From: Vitis vinifera
Lineage: Eukaryota; Streptophyta; Magnoliopsida; Vitales; Vitaceae
Direction: 5' to 3'
NCBI RefSeq assembly: GCF_030704535.1
Contig: NC_081817.1
Location: forward strand, 2,619,001-2,683,000
Length of the DNA stretch: 64,000 nucleotides
Shown here: positions 14,559-27,474 of the stretch, piece after piece
Layout: each line of letters opens with the position of its first letter
How positions within the stretch are numbered: position 1 is the stretch's first letter
Notes under the pieces: generated by a model
Databases searched by the model: none
Seen by the model: the letters and a program-made list of their open reading frames with translations, nothing else
Told to the model about the DNA's origin: nothing
Position numbers and translations under genes: made by a program

Positions 14559-17474
14559 CTAAAACTCCCTCTGCTCCATGGCTTGATGATGATCAACCTG
14601 GTCTTCCCTTGTCAGTTTCTGAGTGAATGCTATGGGCACCAAGCAAAGCCCTCTGCTCTGTAAGTCCTGCTCTTTCTCTCCAATTTTCTGTTCACAAAAC
14701 CAATGGGTTTCAGTTCAATTCAAAATAATCAATTAGAAGGGATGAAATGATCTTAAATTTGTAAATATAAATCTAATCTCCCATGTTTGAACTTGAAGAG
14801 TAACCCATTTTTGACATTAATACCCTTCAATATTTCAATTATTTATATGTAAGTTTTAAAATAGAATGTTATTTTCATATATATATAAAAACAGTTAAGA
14901 TATTTTTGTGATATTACAAATTGGGGATTATTTCATTCATTTTAATCAAATAACCCTAAGTTCAATTGAAATGTAGTGCCATTGTAGTTGGATTCAGAAT
15001 GTAAGTGCCTGCCTGCCTACCTGCTGATGAAGAGGTGTAACTCTGCAGTATGAGGTACTTAGTATCTGAAACAGGTTCTGTATCAGGAAAGGAAACTCTT
15101 AAGAAGATCACCAATGGGGTTACAAATAGTTCAGAGTTTCAATGCTTCAAAGTATTATTTTCTCTTACCCTAATCTGTCCTTGGAGGAGTTTGATATAAA
15201 GAGAAGCCTCCTGAAGAACTGAAGCAGTGTCTGTCTGCAATAAACCCAAAACCCCACTTTCAGTTTCTGCAAAGACACTGAATAATGATATTCCTTTTGG
15301 AGATGGATGACAAAAGGAGTAGCCATTACTGACCTTTCCATAAGGGGAAACCAGCTTTTGAAGAGCTGTGATCCTGTCACTCAGTTTTTGGCTTCTCTTC
15401 ACTGGCACATGCAGCTACAACCAAAAAGAGAACAACCCTTCAAATTTGAGTTCAAATTAATGCTTGGGGGACCTCAAGTAAAGTACTACATGGTTTCACA
15501 TTCACATACTCTTTGTCTTTGGATCTCCATGGCTTCTTTGTTAGCTTGAGGATGCCATTGCCCTTCAGAGCTCACAGTCTTCTTCTTCTTCTTACTGCTC
15601 TTCCACTCCTCAAAAATCTTCCTCCCCACCAGATCATCGACTGCCTCAATGGGTCGTTTCCTTGCATTTTGCATAGCCTGAAAGTCCGGGAAAAAGGAGA
15701 AAATTTGTAAGTTCAGGTCTGGTTTTGTGATCCAAACAGTAAGATGAATTCACCCCCATGATAAAAATTAGAAAAAGTCTTAGGTGAAGTTGGATTTCAA
15801 CGATAAAAAACAAGGATTTTTGACTTGTCCACTGCAATTTTTCCCTTTTCAAAGTTGAAGCAGGTTGCCATCAATTCGTTCGGCCAAATTTTCAAGTAAA
15901 GGGACAGGGTTGAATGCAAGAAAACCGATATTCAACATACATCTTCAAGCTGTGGAATCTGAGAAATGCCGTCATATCTTGGCATGCTAGTCTGATAATC
16001 CGCAGCCGGGCAAGGGTGACTTAGTCTCTTGATTGTGGATGATAAAGATGTTCCTGAGAATTGAAAATGTGGGCAAATTCATATATGGGCCATGTACAGA
16101 ATTCAGCTTGGAGTGGTTGGAATTTTGAAGAAAAAAGGGAAGAAAAATTAGACCAAAAAGTTTATAACAGAAATTCACTGAACCTGGTTGATCATCATTA
16201 ATGAAGGTCTGAGCAGGCATGGCAAATCCCCCATCTCCTAGCTGATTGCTGTATGCTTTAGAACTGATAATAAAGCTGCTGCTGTAGGCATTCCTGTTGA
16301 GAGACCAGGAAAATGGATGATCATTAGGAAGTGATAGGCATCGTGTCTTAGTTTACAGTAATGAATGAACAAGTTTGATGATTTTAGGCTACCATGAAAG
16401 GGAATTTTTTTGACTTTTGGGGCTTCAATCCTACTTAAATTTTGTCTTTGGCAATTTTGAACCTAACTTTGGCATATTTTTCTTCCTTAATTTTGAATGT
16501 CGCTTGTCAAAGGAAAAGTCTTCTCTTCCTTTGCACCGACTCCCAAAAAGTTTCTCAAAAATATTTATAAAATTAAAGATATTTATATCTATAAAAAAAA
16601 ATAAAATATTGATTTTAGTTATGATATCATATCAATCGTTTGAGTTGATTATTTAAGAATAAGTACAATTTGGAACAACCGACTACAAGATATAATATAT
16701 TCAGCTTCATTATTTCAAAGTATTTTTTTTTCATAAAAACTAATTAAAATTAGTATTATGTTTCATTTTTCCCGAAACCTAATCCAAAGATTGATGTCAG
16801 CAACAAAACCAAATAAGTATTCAATTTCCTTGGAAGTTTTGTCTCTTCACAATCAATACTATTTTTTATATATCAAAATTTTTTAAAAATCATAAACCCT
16901 AGATGTAAGGTGAAAGCATATTATAAAATAATTAAAATGGGATTAATTAATATAATATAATATTTTTCATCATCCACCAACTTGATAGATTCAATGCACT
17001 GTTTCTTTTGTCTTTATGGGTCCTTCAATTCTTATCACCAAACAGAAAAAAAATTTCCATTTTCAAATCGTATGTTTATCCTAAGATGTAAAAAAGTCCA
17101 AGAAGACATACACTTTGGGGTCCATTTGCATTGAAACTTCTGAGTTTGGAATCTGAATTATTTCATTGTTTCCTGAAATAAGAATTCATGCATGTAAAAC
17201 GAGGATTCATCCAATTATCAACAAAGCTTATTCATTGCAAAATCAATGCTCAGTTTGGTTTCCGGGAAAGTAAAGGAAAAGGAAACAAGATAAGCAGCTG
17301 TATATATGGGGCTAGCAGCTAGCTCATCAGTTCCTTTTCCTACGTTTTCTCATCAACCAAACAGGCACAAAGCAAAATTGTTCGACCTGAGAAACTTTTA
17401 GGTGTATTACCCAAGCTGCAATATTGTGAAGAAAAAGACGGTAGGATCGCATTCCTCATTTCTGGAAACTGCAT
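14559..17474 (-). CDS. bHLH transcription factor (bHLH110/112/123-like)
   Basis: This is a nuclear basic helix-loop-helix regulator of the plant group whose domain reads DRITALQKLVSPYGKTDTAS. Nine exons fit in frame: 17411-17474, 17112-17172, 16184-16293, 15941-16053, 15510-15677, 15334-15414, 15169-15234, 15021-15065 and 14559-14687, or 837 nt and 278 aa. A lysine run (residues 145-149) could serve nuclear import. The HLH spans about residues 176-222 across two exons, and the family tail DLQSRGLCLVPIAFT lies in the last exon. The basic region reads VKRSQKLSDR and lacks the His-Glu-Arg set of canonical E-box binders, as is usual in this group. The start MQFPEMRNAILPS is the first in-frame ATG giving a clean model; further 5' exons are possible. 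The exact orthologue is unresolved. Confidence 0.87.
14724..14955 (+). mobile_element. MITE family A, copy 2
   Basis: This 0.23 kb element lies in an intron of the bHLH gene, between its last two coding exons. Its ends form an imperfect inverted repeat: left TCAATTAGAAGGGATGAAAT, right reversed TTGATTAAAATGAATGAAAT. It shares its core with copies 1 and 3. It is non-coding, and I could not fix a target duplication. Confidence 0.6.
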
Positions 17475-18510
17475 GAAGTTTTCTTCAAGGAAACAATATT
17501 GAAGCAATGAAGCTTATACTGGGCAGATGTACAACTGATGAGATCAGAAGCCTGTGCTCAAAGCCTTTCAAAGCTTTGAGAACAGTGACCTGCAACACAA
17601 TTCAGAACAAATAGAATGAGATTAGGTTGGAAAAAAGGGGGAAATGGTTGATGTGGGAGGAAAATGTATGAGTTTTTCCATTAGAAGCCATGCAGGTTTT
17701 ACAGAAAACATTCTCTAGGAAAAAATTTGGAAAAAATTAAGAAGTTCCAACTGAGAATGGAACATGATCAAATCATCAAACCTGCAAAGCAAATTTTAAT
17801 GGAGTTAATGCATTCATGCTGCGATTGCTTGCTGAGAAAACTGAGGAAAAGAAAAGAAAGCTCTGGAATCTTATAACTGGTTCGTGATAGAGGATCACTG
17901 GTCAGATGTTGTATGATATATACCAGGAGTGGTTTTCTTTCTCTTGGTTTTTTTTTTTTTTTCCTGCATTTTCTCAGTGACCAAACATGGTTTCAAAGTA
18001 TACCAAAAAATTGTCCCTCCCCATGTTTCAAAACAATATCAAAAGGCTCAAAAGATCAGACAAGAAAAACAATCTCAAAACTGAAAAAAAGAAAAGAAAA
18101 AAAAGTAGCAAACCAATTAGCTCCAAACTCCATGCTCAAAATCCTGAAAATAATGCTCATCATGAAGATATCATCCCCAATAGACCTCCATAACCCAGAA
18201 GATTTCAGAACAATTATTACCAAAAAGGGAAAAAAAACACACTGAATCAAAAATCTATTCAAACCTCACCTCTGACCGGAAACACAGCAGGAAAAACAGC
18301 TAGTTCCTTCAGTATCCTGAGCCCAATATCTTCAATGAGTGGGCATTGAAGCAAAGAGACCGTATATAAAGAGCAATATTCATAGAATTTTTTCCAGAAG
18401 AGGGACTTGTGAGACTGTGACTTCTTGGGTTTCTTTTGAGTGTAACAACGGCTCTTTTCCTTTGGAAGCAAAAATGTTTTGTGGTCACAGCCCTTATTAA
18501 TTGCATGAAA
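17475..18510. other. Upstream region of the bHLH gene
   Basis: Probable 5'UTR and promoter of the minus-strand bHLH gene. Poly-purine and T-rich tracts and short open frames are present, but I recognise no further protein. The extent of transcription cannot be set from sequence. Confidence 0.45.
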
Positions 18511-18975
18511 AGAAAATGAAACTTCCAGGGTTAGTTGATATGAGAAGATAGAAAAAAATGCTACTCTTTTATAGCAATAGGGGCTTAAATTGGCTTGTAT
18601 TTGTTTGATTTCGCTTTCGCCTTAATTTGACTTTGTTTATATTAGGGTTTTAATACTATTGATTAGACTAATATCTAGATAAAGTATAGTCTAAAACTTT
18701 ATAATTAACTTGTTCAATACATCAATCTGACTAAATTTTATGACTCGATGCCAACTCAGTTGCTTGCAACTAGCTCATCTAATATATAAATCAACTTTAA
18801 AACTAAATCAACCATACAAACCCTAAGGTTCACGTTGTTAGAGTTTTCTTGTATGTAAAATCTACATGAAATTTGGGTTTTTTATATATAGAGTTTGAAT
18901 ATGCATATCGACCCTAAAAATAAACCAATAGATATTAACCTTAATAGTTTACCTTGTTGGGGTTTTAATTTTAGA

Positions 18976-19243
18976 ATTATTTGATTAAAATATATGAAAA
19001 TCGAAAATTTGTAAAACTAATAACCTCTCCCATTTTTAAATTTGAAGTGTAACCCATTTTTAACATAAATACTCTTTAATACTTTCATAATTTACACGTA
19101 TGTTCTACAAGAAAGGGTAATTTTTATAAATAAAAAAAAAGGTGTTTTTGTCCTAAGTAAATAGTTTTTAAGGTGAAAAATGACGGACGGACTAAATACT
19201 TTTATAAAGTGAGGATGATTTCTTCTTTTCTAATAAAATAACC
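18976..19243 (+). mobile_element. MITE family A, copy 3
   Basis: Third copy of the repeat at 1671 and 14724, with the same core (AACCCATTTTTAACATAAAT) and inverted ends (left ATTATTTGATTAAAATATAT; right reversed GGTTATTTTATTAGAAAAGA). About 0.27 kb, non-coding, in the spacer upstream of the bHLH gene. Confidence 0.55.
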
Positions 19244-19937
19244 ATTTTATCTCGATGAAAATACATGAATGATAAGTTAGTTCGATAAATTTAATGAATT
19301 CTCTTCTTTTTATTTTATTTTATGCATTATATATATATATATTACAAAGGGTCGAACTTGCTATGAAGTTCGAACATATAAACAAAATTAGAAAAAGGCA
19401 AAATACTACCTTAAAAGCCTGTTAATTCCAGAGGGTATCTTCTAATCATCAGCCATCTAAAGAAATGCCAATTTATTGACCCACTACCCTATTTTATTAA
19501 GATTTGATTTCTGGGCTTAGACTGCAGTTTATTTAATTTTTTTTTGTCTCTTGTTTATCAAAATTAAAAAATTTTGGCATAATTTTCACTGAGTTAATTG
19601 GACTCTGATGAGTCTGTGATGTTACTGAATAAAAAGTATAATGCCTTTGTCTTCATTGCCTGGTTCTTGGTGTTTGTCTCTGTATGAAATTGTTGAGTGT
19701 TGACCTCTTTGTATTTGGGTTGACGAATTTACCCATGCAAGGGTGAGTCTGGACTTATAATCATATGTGTTGGTTGTGCCCAAAGTTTGGTGATGAATGA
19801 CCCACATTATTACATTTTGATTTATTAAGTCATTTGTGGGTCAAATTTTTCTTCTTTATGATTTCAACATTTCCAATAGTTTTTTTAGCTTGAATTTAAA
19901 TGTTCTATATTTTGTTTTACATTTTGAACCAACCTCA

Positions 19938-20209
19938 CTATGTTTGGATATCGGAAAGTATTAGAGAAAAAAAAAATATTAAGGAAAATAATTTTCTTAT
20001 ATTTGATTTTACTATAAAAAATATGAAAAATTATTAATAAATTTATTTATTTTTAAATTATTTAATCTTTATACAGAAGATTTAAATATATGAAAAAAAG
20101 AATTATCATATAAAAATGATTTATTGATTTTAAATCTATTTTTTTTCTTCTCTTTTGTCTTTCTATTGCATTTTTCCTTAAACTTTCTAAAAACCAATTA
20201 AACATATCC
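19938..20209. mobile_element. MITE family B, copy 1
   Basis: A 0.27 kb AT-rich non-coding unit starts CTATGTTTGGATATCGGAAA and ends with a reverse of that motif (AAACATATCC). It is followed within 10 bp by a second copy. The terminal CTATGTTTGG / CCAAACATAG pair is shown best by the copy at 28199. Confidence 0.5.
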
Positions 20210-20215
20210 TTAATG

Positions 20216-20389
20216 CTATATTTGGTTCCTAAAAAATTGAGATAAAAAATAGAAGAAAGAAAAAGTGAAGAAAAAAAATTAAAATCAATAAATTATTTTT
20301 ATATAATATTTCAAACTCATTTCACTTATTTTTCATTTTTTTATAAAGATTGAATAATTTAAAAATATATAAATTTCTAATTAATTTTA

Positions 20390-20421
<32 letters not shown>

Positions 20422-20515
20422 CATATTTTCCATATTAAAATCGAAACATAAGAAAATCATTTTTCTTAATAGTTTTTTTTTCTTTTTTTAGTACTTTCTA
20501 AGAACTAATCATAAC
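20216..20515. mobile_element. MITE family B, copy 2
   Basis: Starts GCTATATTTGGTTCCT and ends AGAACTAATCATAACC. The interior matches the copy at 28199 along its length, including AATTTAAAAATATATAA and CAATAAATTATTTTTAT. It stands directly after copy 1 in the same orientation. Confidence 0.6.
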
Positions 20516-23353
20516 CTAAGATATTCAAGAATTAGATTTGATAAGAACGTACATGATAAGATTAATTAATTAATTATTTTTTCTTTTTCTTTAAAGGCTT
20601 TGTTATATCATAATCTTGAAGAATCGTGTTACCCTAATTTTTTTAAATTACTCAAACATGAATTTTTATTTTTATTTGTAATTTTTAACTTTGAATTAAT
20701 AACTTATTTGGATTCGCTTCATTGGATGCTTTAGCATAATTTCAATTAGGTCTATATTTGGATAACAAGAAGATGAACAAACATATCTATTTTGATCAAT
20801 GAAAAAGCCCAAGAAGCCACTTGGTGCACATAACCTACAACTTGGCCTTGCTTTTTTTAAGCTAATCGTCATGAATTAGCACAACCAATATATGATAAAT
20901 TAAAAGCTTTTTTAAATTTAATAAAAAATTTAAATTTATTTAAAGAAATCAATATAAAAGTAAAAACTATAAATATAATAAATATAACATAAAATTATAT
21001 TGTATCATATTTCATTTTATTTTTTAAAAAATATGTAAATTTATAAATAGATTTTGAATTATCCAATCTAATTAACTATTGAATTTAAACTCAACTTAAA
21101 AAAATAAGCTTGTATTGGATTTCTCGGGTTGGTGGTTGGATTAGATCGAATTGGATTAATGATCAACCCTATTAATTTGCCCAAATTGTAGTCCACTTGT
21201 ATGTTATGTGTTTATATGATAAGTGACAAATGGAAAAAATAAATAACTAAATGTAGACTTATTTTTTTTTAAAAAAAATAGAGAAAATTAAAGAAGATTC
21301 TTCCTTTCATAGCCATCTACATAAACAAAACTTTGGAAACATCCAACGGTGCATATGACATCTCACACGCAACATTTCTTGATCCATAGATTCCACGCAC
21401 CTACACTGAATCTCCTCTTTCCCCAATCTTGTGGGCCAGACCTCGACCGCCTAGAGGGCTACAATTGTAATTTCAAACTCATCTAAAAACTTTACCAATT
21501 AAGCAAATAACAAAAAAAAACTAAAATGTGAAACATCAAGTATCTTATCAAACAAAGGCTTAAAGTGATTGACTAATTTCTGACTAAAAAAGTCAACAAA
21601 ACCCCAGCTTCCTATTTGTCATGTAGCTGCAATTTGTATTGTATTCAGAGAGGCCTTGGGGTGATTGACACGTGTAATAATTCCTAAGTTCCAAATAATT
21701 ATTATATTTATAAATCCCACGTAATCCCAAATCACTAGTGTTGTTTTCCTAAAATCTGCATTACATCCTTATGTTTTTATTATTTATTTAATATAAATTT
21801 AATATTAATTTTCAAAGTCAGCCTGTCTTGTGTTGGGTTAACATTGATCCTTGTCACAATATGTTGCCACGTGGAAGGATTAGAGTAAATCCAACTACAA
21901 TTAAAAATAAAGTCAACTTCATATAGCCATGAACCTTCTAGAATGTATTGATAAAAAAATTATGGTTAAATTTTTTATATTTATTGGGTCGGAATTTTTA
22001 TTAAAAAGATTTGTGGTAGTTAAAGAGGGTTTCAAATTTAGGCAAAATGTAGGGTTTGGATTGGGAGGTCAACCCGCTTTGTCATCTTCTTGTTGGAGTT
22101 CAATTTATGTATTATTTTTATTTTATTTAATAAATTTATTTTATTTTTGAATTGGTGTCTTGTATCCTCGAATATAGACATCAAACAAATGCAGGGCGGT
22201 GTCAAGAAAGAGATTGAAAGGGGTAATATATTGAACTTATTTAAGGGGCAGAATAATATTTTGATGGTAAGACAGCCAATTTCTTAAAATTTAGTTCATT
22301 GAATTTTAATTACATTTTTTTTCCTTCATTGATTGTTATAGCACATTTTTTAGTGGAGGATCTAAGAAAATTTTGTAACAATTTAATATCTATTTGAATA
22401 AATTCTATATGGAATTTTTTTTCTTTAAAAAGTACAATTTTATTTTATATCTTTAAATACGACTTTAAGAAAATTTTAAATTTAATTTAGTAAATTTTTT
22501 TAACACTTCAATTTTTTAAACAGCTTTTAAAGCTATTATATTTTTAATATTAGTTTCTATTTTTTTTATTTTATATAAAATTCATTTATATTTTCTAATT
22601 TTAAAAATAAAAAATAAGTTATATCAGCAGAAAATTTTTAATACTATATAAATAACTTTATAGACGTATTTTAAAGTTGTAAAAATTTATTTGAGTTTAA
22701 AATATATAATACCTGCACCATGAATGTGGGTCATTATTAAGGGTATAGATAATAATTAAAATATCGTTATATTTTGATGGACCTTGGCACAATTTTTCAT
22801 CGATAATTTGGGGCGTCGAACCCTAGCCAAGGGATTTAATACACAGCTAGCCAACCATGGGTAAACTTACCCCTTGTTATATATATTGCCTTAAATATGT
22901 ATAGACTAAAATTCATAATATAAAAATAATATTTTAATGAACAAATTAATTATCATTATTTTATAATAAAATGAAAAATTTTCATTTAATTGATTACAAG
23001 AAATATAAAAATTATCATAATAATTTTCTTTATAATGTTTTTAATATCATTAATATATTAATTAAATATTAAAATTTATATATATATATAGTCATTTAAT
23101 ATTGAATTAAATGAATTATAATTTTAATATTAAATATATTTTTAAATTTGATATATTATAATTAAATATCATACTATTATTATCGAATAATGTTTTATAT
23201 AGTTTGATAATAAATATATACTTATAAAATTTATATTTTTTATCGAAGCATACAATATTATTGTGAAATATGATAAATTATATAATGCATATATTAATTT
23301 TTTGAACAAAATTTTAAAATATCTATTATGCTTATAATTTCATTTTCAAGAGG

Positions 23354-23388
<35 letters not shown>

Positions 23389-24760
23389 CTAAACAAATTT
23401 AGGTCCATCAATATTTTGTTAAAATATCTATCTCTGAATATATTCTTAAAATTGAAGTATCGATATATCAATAATTATCAATATTTTCATCATTTAGTAT
23501 AAAGTTGATCCTTGATTAGGTTTGTTTGGCCCTTAAGTGTGGATCATTACAATAAATGTATCAAAAATACATATAATTATTGATTTTTATTCAAATTTCA
23601 AATAATTTACACATATTTAAATTTTAAATAACAAATAATCCCTCGAACATCAACACCTTTATAAGCTTTCAATCGGATCCTATTCAATTATTTATAAAGA
23701 AAGATGCCATCAATGCCTCTTTGGTTAGACCTATTTAGGCCGTGTTTGGAGTGATTTTTAAAACGTCACAAGAATACGAATATTTATGCACATTTGACTA
23801 ATTTTGTTAAAAAAAAATAGTACTTAAAAATGAGTTTATTTGAAAATTTGAAAAATATTACTTTCTATAAAAAATTTATCTTAATTTATTCAAGAAATTC
23901 TTTCATATTTGTTTGAACTTTTATAATTATTTAGAAATTGTAATTTTAGCTTTAAATTTAACTTTCAGTTGAAAAAAAAATGCTCTTTAACATTATTTTC
24001 CTAAAAAAAAAAAAGAGAAAAAAAAAACAAAAAAGGAGGAATGCTAAAAAATTGGGTTTAGAGAAGAGCTTTTACTCGATCCATCATCCAAGACGGCTCC
24101 CACAGCCGAATTGGGCGCAGTCAACTGAACTTGGGTTTAAGATGTCGGCCCATGGCCCATTTCCTTCCAATAAACTGCCCCGAGCCGTGCCTAAGAGGTT
24201 AATGAACAGAATCAACTCAAGCCCATTCCAATGCCCTGTTTGGTCCTTCGGAAAGCGCTATTCTACTCATACAAGTTATGACGCACCTTCTTGCTTTTTG
24301 AAAGCAATAACTTGCTTCAGAAAGCAAGTAAAGTATTTCCAAGTTCCGTTTGGTGGAAGTATAAAACTCAACCGCCACAAATATGTCAATATGTTTCAAA
24401 TGCCCCAAAAAATACTATATAGTATTAAAAACTTTTTCTTGTACCATGTAAAATATCAGATGGAAGGTTAAATTTCAAAAATTGGGTTTTGACTCTTTTA
24501 ATTAAATAACCCAATTTTAAAAATAAAAAGAATATATATATCTTAGAAAATATGATTTCTAAAATTATTTTAAAAAATTTAATTATAAAAAATGAAAAAA
24601 AATATATTATAAACAATGTAATAAATATTTGGTAATTGAATATTAGATTAGCGTAATTTTATGCTTTATTAAAAAAAATTATACAATTATTGTGACTGGG
24701 CAAAGCCCAAAGGCGTCATGTTAAGGGTTAAGATTCTGGCCCGGTCCCGCCTAGCCCAAA
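20516..24760. other. Long AT-rich intergenic spacer
   Basis: No gene is recognisable over about 4.2 kb. The stretch holds AT microsatellites (about 23080), a 27-base T run at 23356-23382, and a less AT-rich patch at about 21300-21910 with two G-boxes. The 163-codon open frame at 23980-24471 has lysine-rich low-complexity sequence and no domain, so I do not count it as a gene. Confidence 0.55.
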
Positions 24761-24772
24761 CTGATCATCAAA

Positions 24773-24894
24773 ACGACGTCGTAGAAGGGTGAGGGAGGGA
24801 AGCAACAGAAGAACATCCACGTTGCGTGAGGTATCTGCAATCCTCGAAGTCCATGACGTGGCACCAAGTTTCGCCTTAAAAATACGTGGCACCA
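24773..24894 (+). promoter_or_regulatory. ADF promoter: C-box palindrome and paired ABREs
   Basis: Upstream of the actin-depolymerizing factor ATG, the block ACGTGGCACCA occurs twice, at 24856-24866 and 24884-24894, 28 bp apart. ACGTGGC is the abscisic-acid response element core bound by bZIP factors. A perfect palindrome ACGACGTCGT (GACGTC C-box) sits at 24773-24782. Position some 170-290 bp before the start codon suits a proximal promoter; ABA response is inferred. Confidence 0.55.
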
Positions 24895-25064
24895 CGTTAT
24901 TGGATAAATCAACTTTATCTCTGCGGTCACCCACGACCTTCACCGCCAGTACCTGAAAAGGCCTCATTTTCAAGGTCGGAAGCCTAATCTCCATTCACTT
25001 TCTTTGCCGAGCCCTAGATTTTCTCGGCCTTTGTCGCTGTTTCCTTCTCTTTCGCTTCGGAAAA

Positions 25065-27474
25065 ATGGTGAGCATTTCCACTGCTACTTTAACTCCTTTG
25101 CTCCGTTTGGTTGCCGAGAAATCGCAAGAAAGTAAAAGAAAGTTTTGCTTCTTAAACTTTGCATTTCTAACCCCAATCGGTTATGAGATTCGGATTTCTA
25201 TGTTCGTTTTGTTGCGAAGTCTCTTTTATACAGCCAAACGAATTTATATGTCTCTCTAGGGTTTCATTTTTTGCTGCAACGGCTCTAAGTTGAGTTCTAA
25301 TTTATGCTGTTTTCGTGTTTGATCTGGGAAATATTTTGGTGATTTGGTCGAAACCTTTGAAAATTTTGGGTCGATTAAGAGAAATTTTTAGATCGAGAGT
25401 TTTCGGTTTTGATGATCGGATTCAATTTTGGTTCGAGATGGGTCTTTGAATCTTGATTTGACATATCCGATTTTTTTCATCGTTGATTTGTTCAATTGAG
25501 TTGAGTTTCATGTGCTTTTGAGTGGGTGACGATACCGGAGATTTGTTTCAATGAAATCCATGTTTTTTTACTTTGTGCATGATGTATATGTTACGAGTTG
25601 CAATGGTATGAAGTTTATATGCTTTGGATTTTTCTCATTCTCTTTTTCCTCTCTCCAGTAGGGGTGTTGAATCTTTACCGCACTTCCTCTTTTTAGCACC
25701 CTTCTTTCACTTTCTCAGTCTTCTTTTGGCAAGAATGGTAAGAGTATTTTCCTCTTCTGATTTTAGAAAATGGACTCATTTTTTAACTTAGAACCTAAGA
25801 AAATTACTTTCAAAGGTACTACTAAGTGCTTCAAAAGCTAGATGTTATATTGCCTTGATTTCATAATCTTGTATCTGAGACTTGTTCTAAAATAAGAACG
25901 AGAATGATGAATATATGCAAATCAGATAAACTTCATGCACCTCTGAATACACATATCAGTCACAATTCTTTTTCCTGAAAGAAAGGTAAATCAATTAAGC
26001 CATTGTGGCATGTTTTAATCAGTATCAAGCATTGATTTCACCGGACAGATCAATTTCATTTTGAAACTGTACACCATCATCAATACACTGTCTTGTTGTT
26101 ACCATCTCAAATTCATTCTTGAATTGCGGCTCAGCTACTCCAAATTTTCCTGAACTTCAAAATGCAAAATATAATAGATCTAAAGTGTACAAATTCTGAA
26201 TACCAAATTATGAAATGAAGCATCACTGACACTATGACATCTAAATTATGAAGCACTTGGTAATACTTCTTAAGCACTTTTCTTGCCTTTTATTTGTGGT
26301 GAAAATTGATGCAACTCCTGTAATTAGAAGTGAAAACACTTAAAAATTCTAAGCAAAATAAGACTTTGAAAGTCAAGTAAGGGGTGCTAACAAGAGGAAG
26401 TTCTTTAAATAGAAGTGCTTCGAAATATTACCTAGTCCTTCCCCACTTAGATATTGTAGAGTGTTAGTGATGCTTAATTTCATGATTTGGCATTCAGGAC
26501 TTGTTTGGTACTTTGAATTTTTTTATATTGGTATTTGAAATTCAAGAGTTTACAAGAAAAATTGGAATAAATGAGGGGTAATTCAAGAAAAAATTATATA
26601 CAGGAAGGGGTTATTATTTATTTATTTATTTATTTTTAATAATCGAGGAACCTTCCATGGTCAAGCCCTTAGGACTCTCCATGGGAACTCAAACCTCAGG
26701 GGAAAAGATGTATATTGTAGGAGGGGAAAAAACCAGTGTTATATGCTGCGACTCTGAATTAATTTGAGACTGGTTTATTTGGAAAAATAAGTACTATGGG
26801 AGTTGTTGCATTACTTGGGGCAAATTGTTGATAGGCATTGGAGAAGTGGGGAGGTATAATTTGGGAGTTTGGTTAGAATTTCCTGGAGGAGTAATTAGTT
26901 TTTGCTTGTTTTGATACCTGATATTTATGAATATTCCATTCAAATTGTAGGCGAACGCTGCATCAGGGATGGCTGTGCATGATGATTGCAAGTTAAAATT
27001 TTTGGAGCTGAAGGCAAAAAGAACCTACCGCTCTATAGTTTTCCAGATTGAGGAGAAGCAAAAGCAGGTTATTGTGGAAAAGGTTGGTGAGCCCACTCAA
27101 AGTTACGAGGATTTTGCTGCCAGCCTTCCTGCGGATGAATGCAGATATGCTGTCTATGACTTTGACTTTGTGACTGAAGAGAATTGCCAAAAAAGCAGGA
27201 TTTTCTTCATTGCATGGTAATATTTGGTGTTTTACACAGTATAAATCACTTGTCATGATTTGCACTTCATTAAAACATTTTGCCTTCTGCCTTACTTATT
27301 GACTATTTTTTTTATATATGTAGGTCTCCTGACACGTCAAGGGTGAGAAGCAAGATGATTTATGCAAGCTCAAAGGACAGGTTCAAGAGAGAGCTAGATG
27401 GTATTCAGGTAGAGTTGCAAGCAACTGATCCTACTGAGATTGGTCTTGATGTTATTAGAAGCCGTGCTTGCTGA
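25065..27474 (+). CDS. ADF: Actin-depolymerizing factor (ADF/cofilin)
   Basis: This cytoplasmic and nuclear protein binds G- and F-actin, severs filaments and speeds their turnover. Coding exons are 25065-25067 (the ATG alone), 26951-27216 and 27324-27474, or 420 nt and 139 aa, the standard plant length. An intron immediately after the start codon is the known hallmark of plant ADF genes; here it is 1.88 kb and could hold expression-enhancing signals. The N-terminus [14 protein letters not shown] carries the regulatory serine at position 6. The conserved [20 protein letters not shown] segment and following helix, with basic residues that contact actin, span the last junction. No motif is missing. 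It resembles the broadly expressed ADF1-4 group rather than the pollen class, but that is inference. The 3'UTR probably extends to about 27.9 kb. Confidence 0.95.

Noticed and set aside
23980-24471. 163-codon plus-strand open frame upstream of ADF
   Set aside because: Starts with a lysine run from an A-rich tract, shows no domain, and lies in spacer that holds fragments of repeat ends; probably chance.
26620-26710. Possible second SINE (GGGAACTCAAACCTC) in the ADF intron
   Set aside because: Only one weak box-B-like stretch in reverse and no A box; not enough to call.
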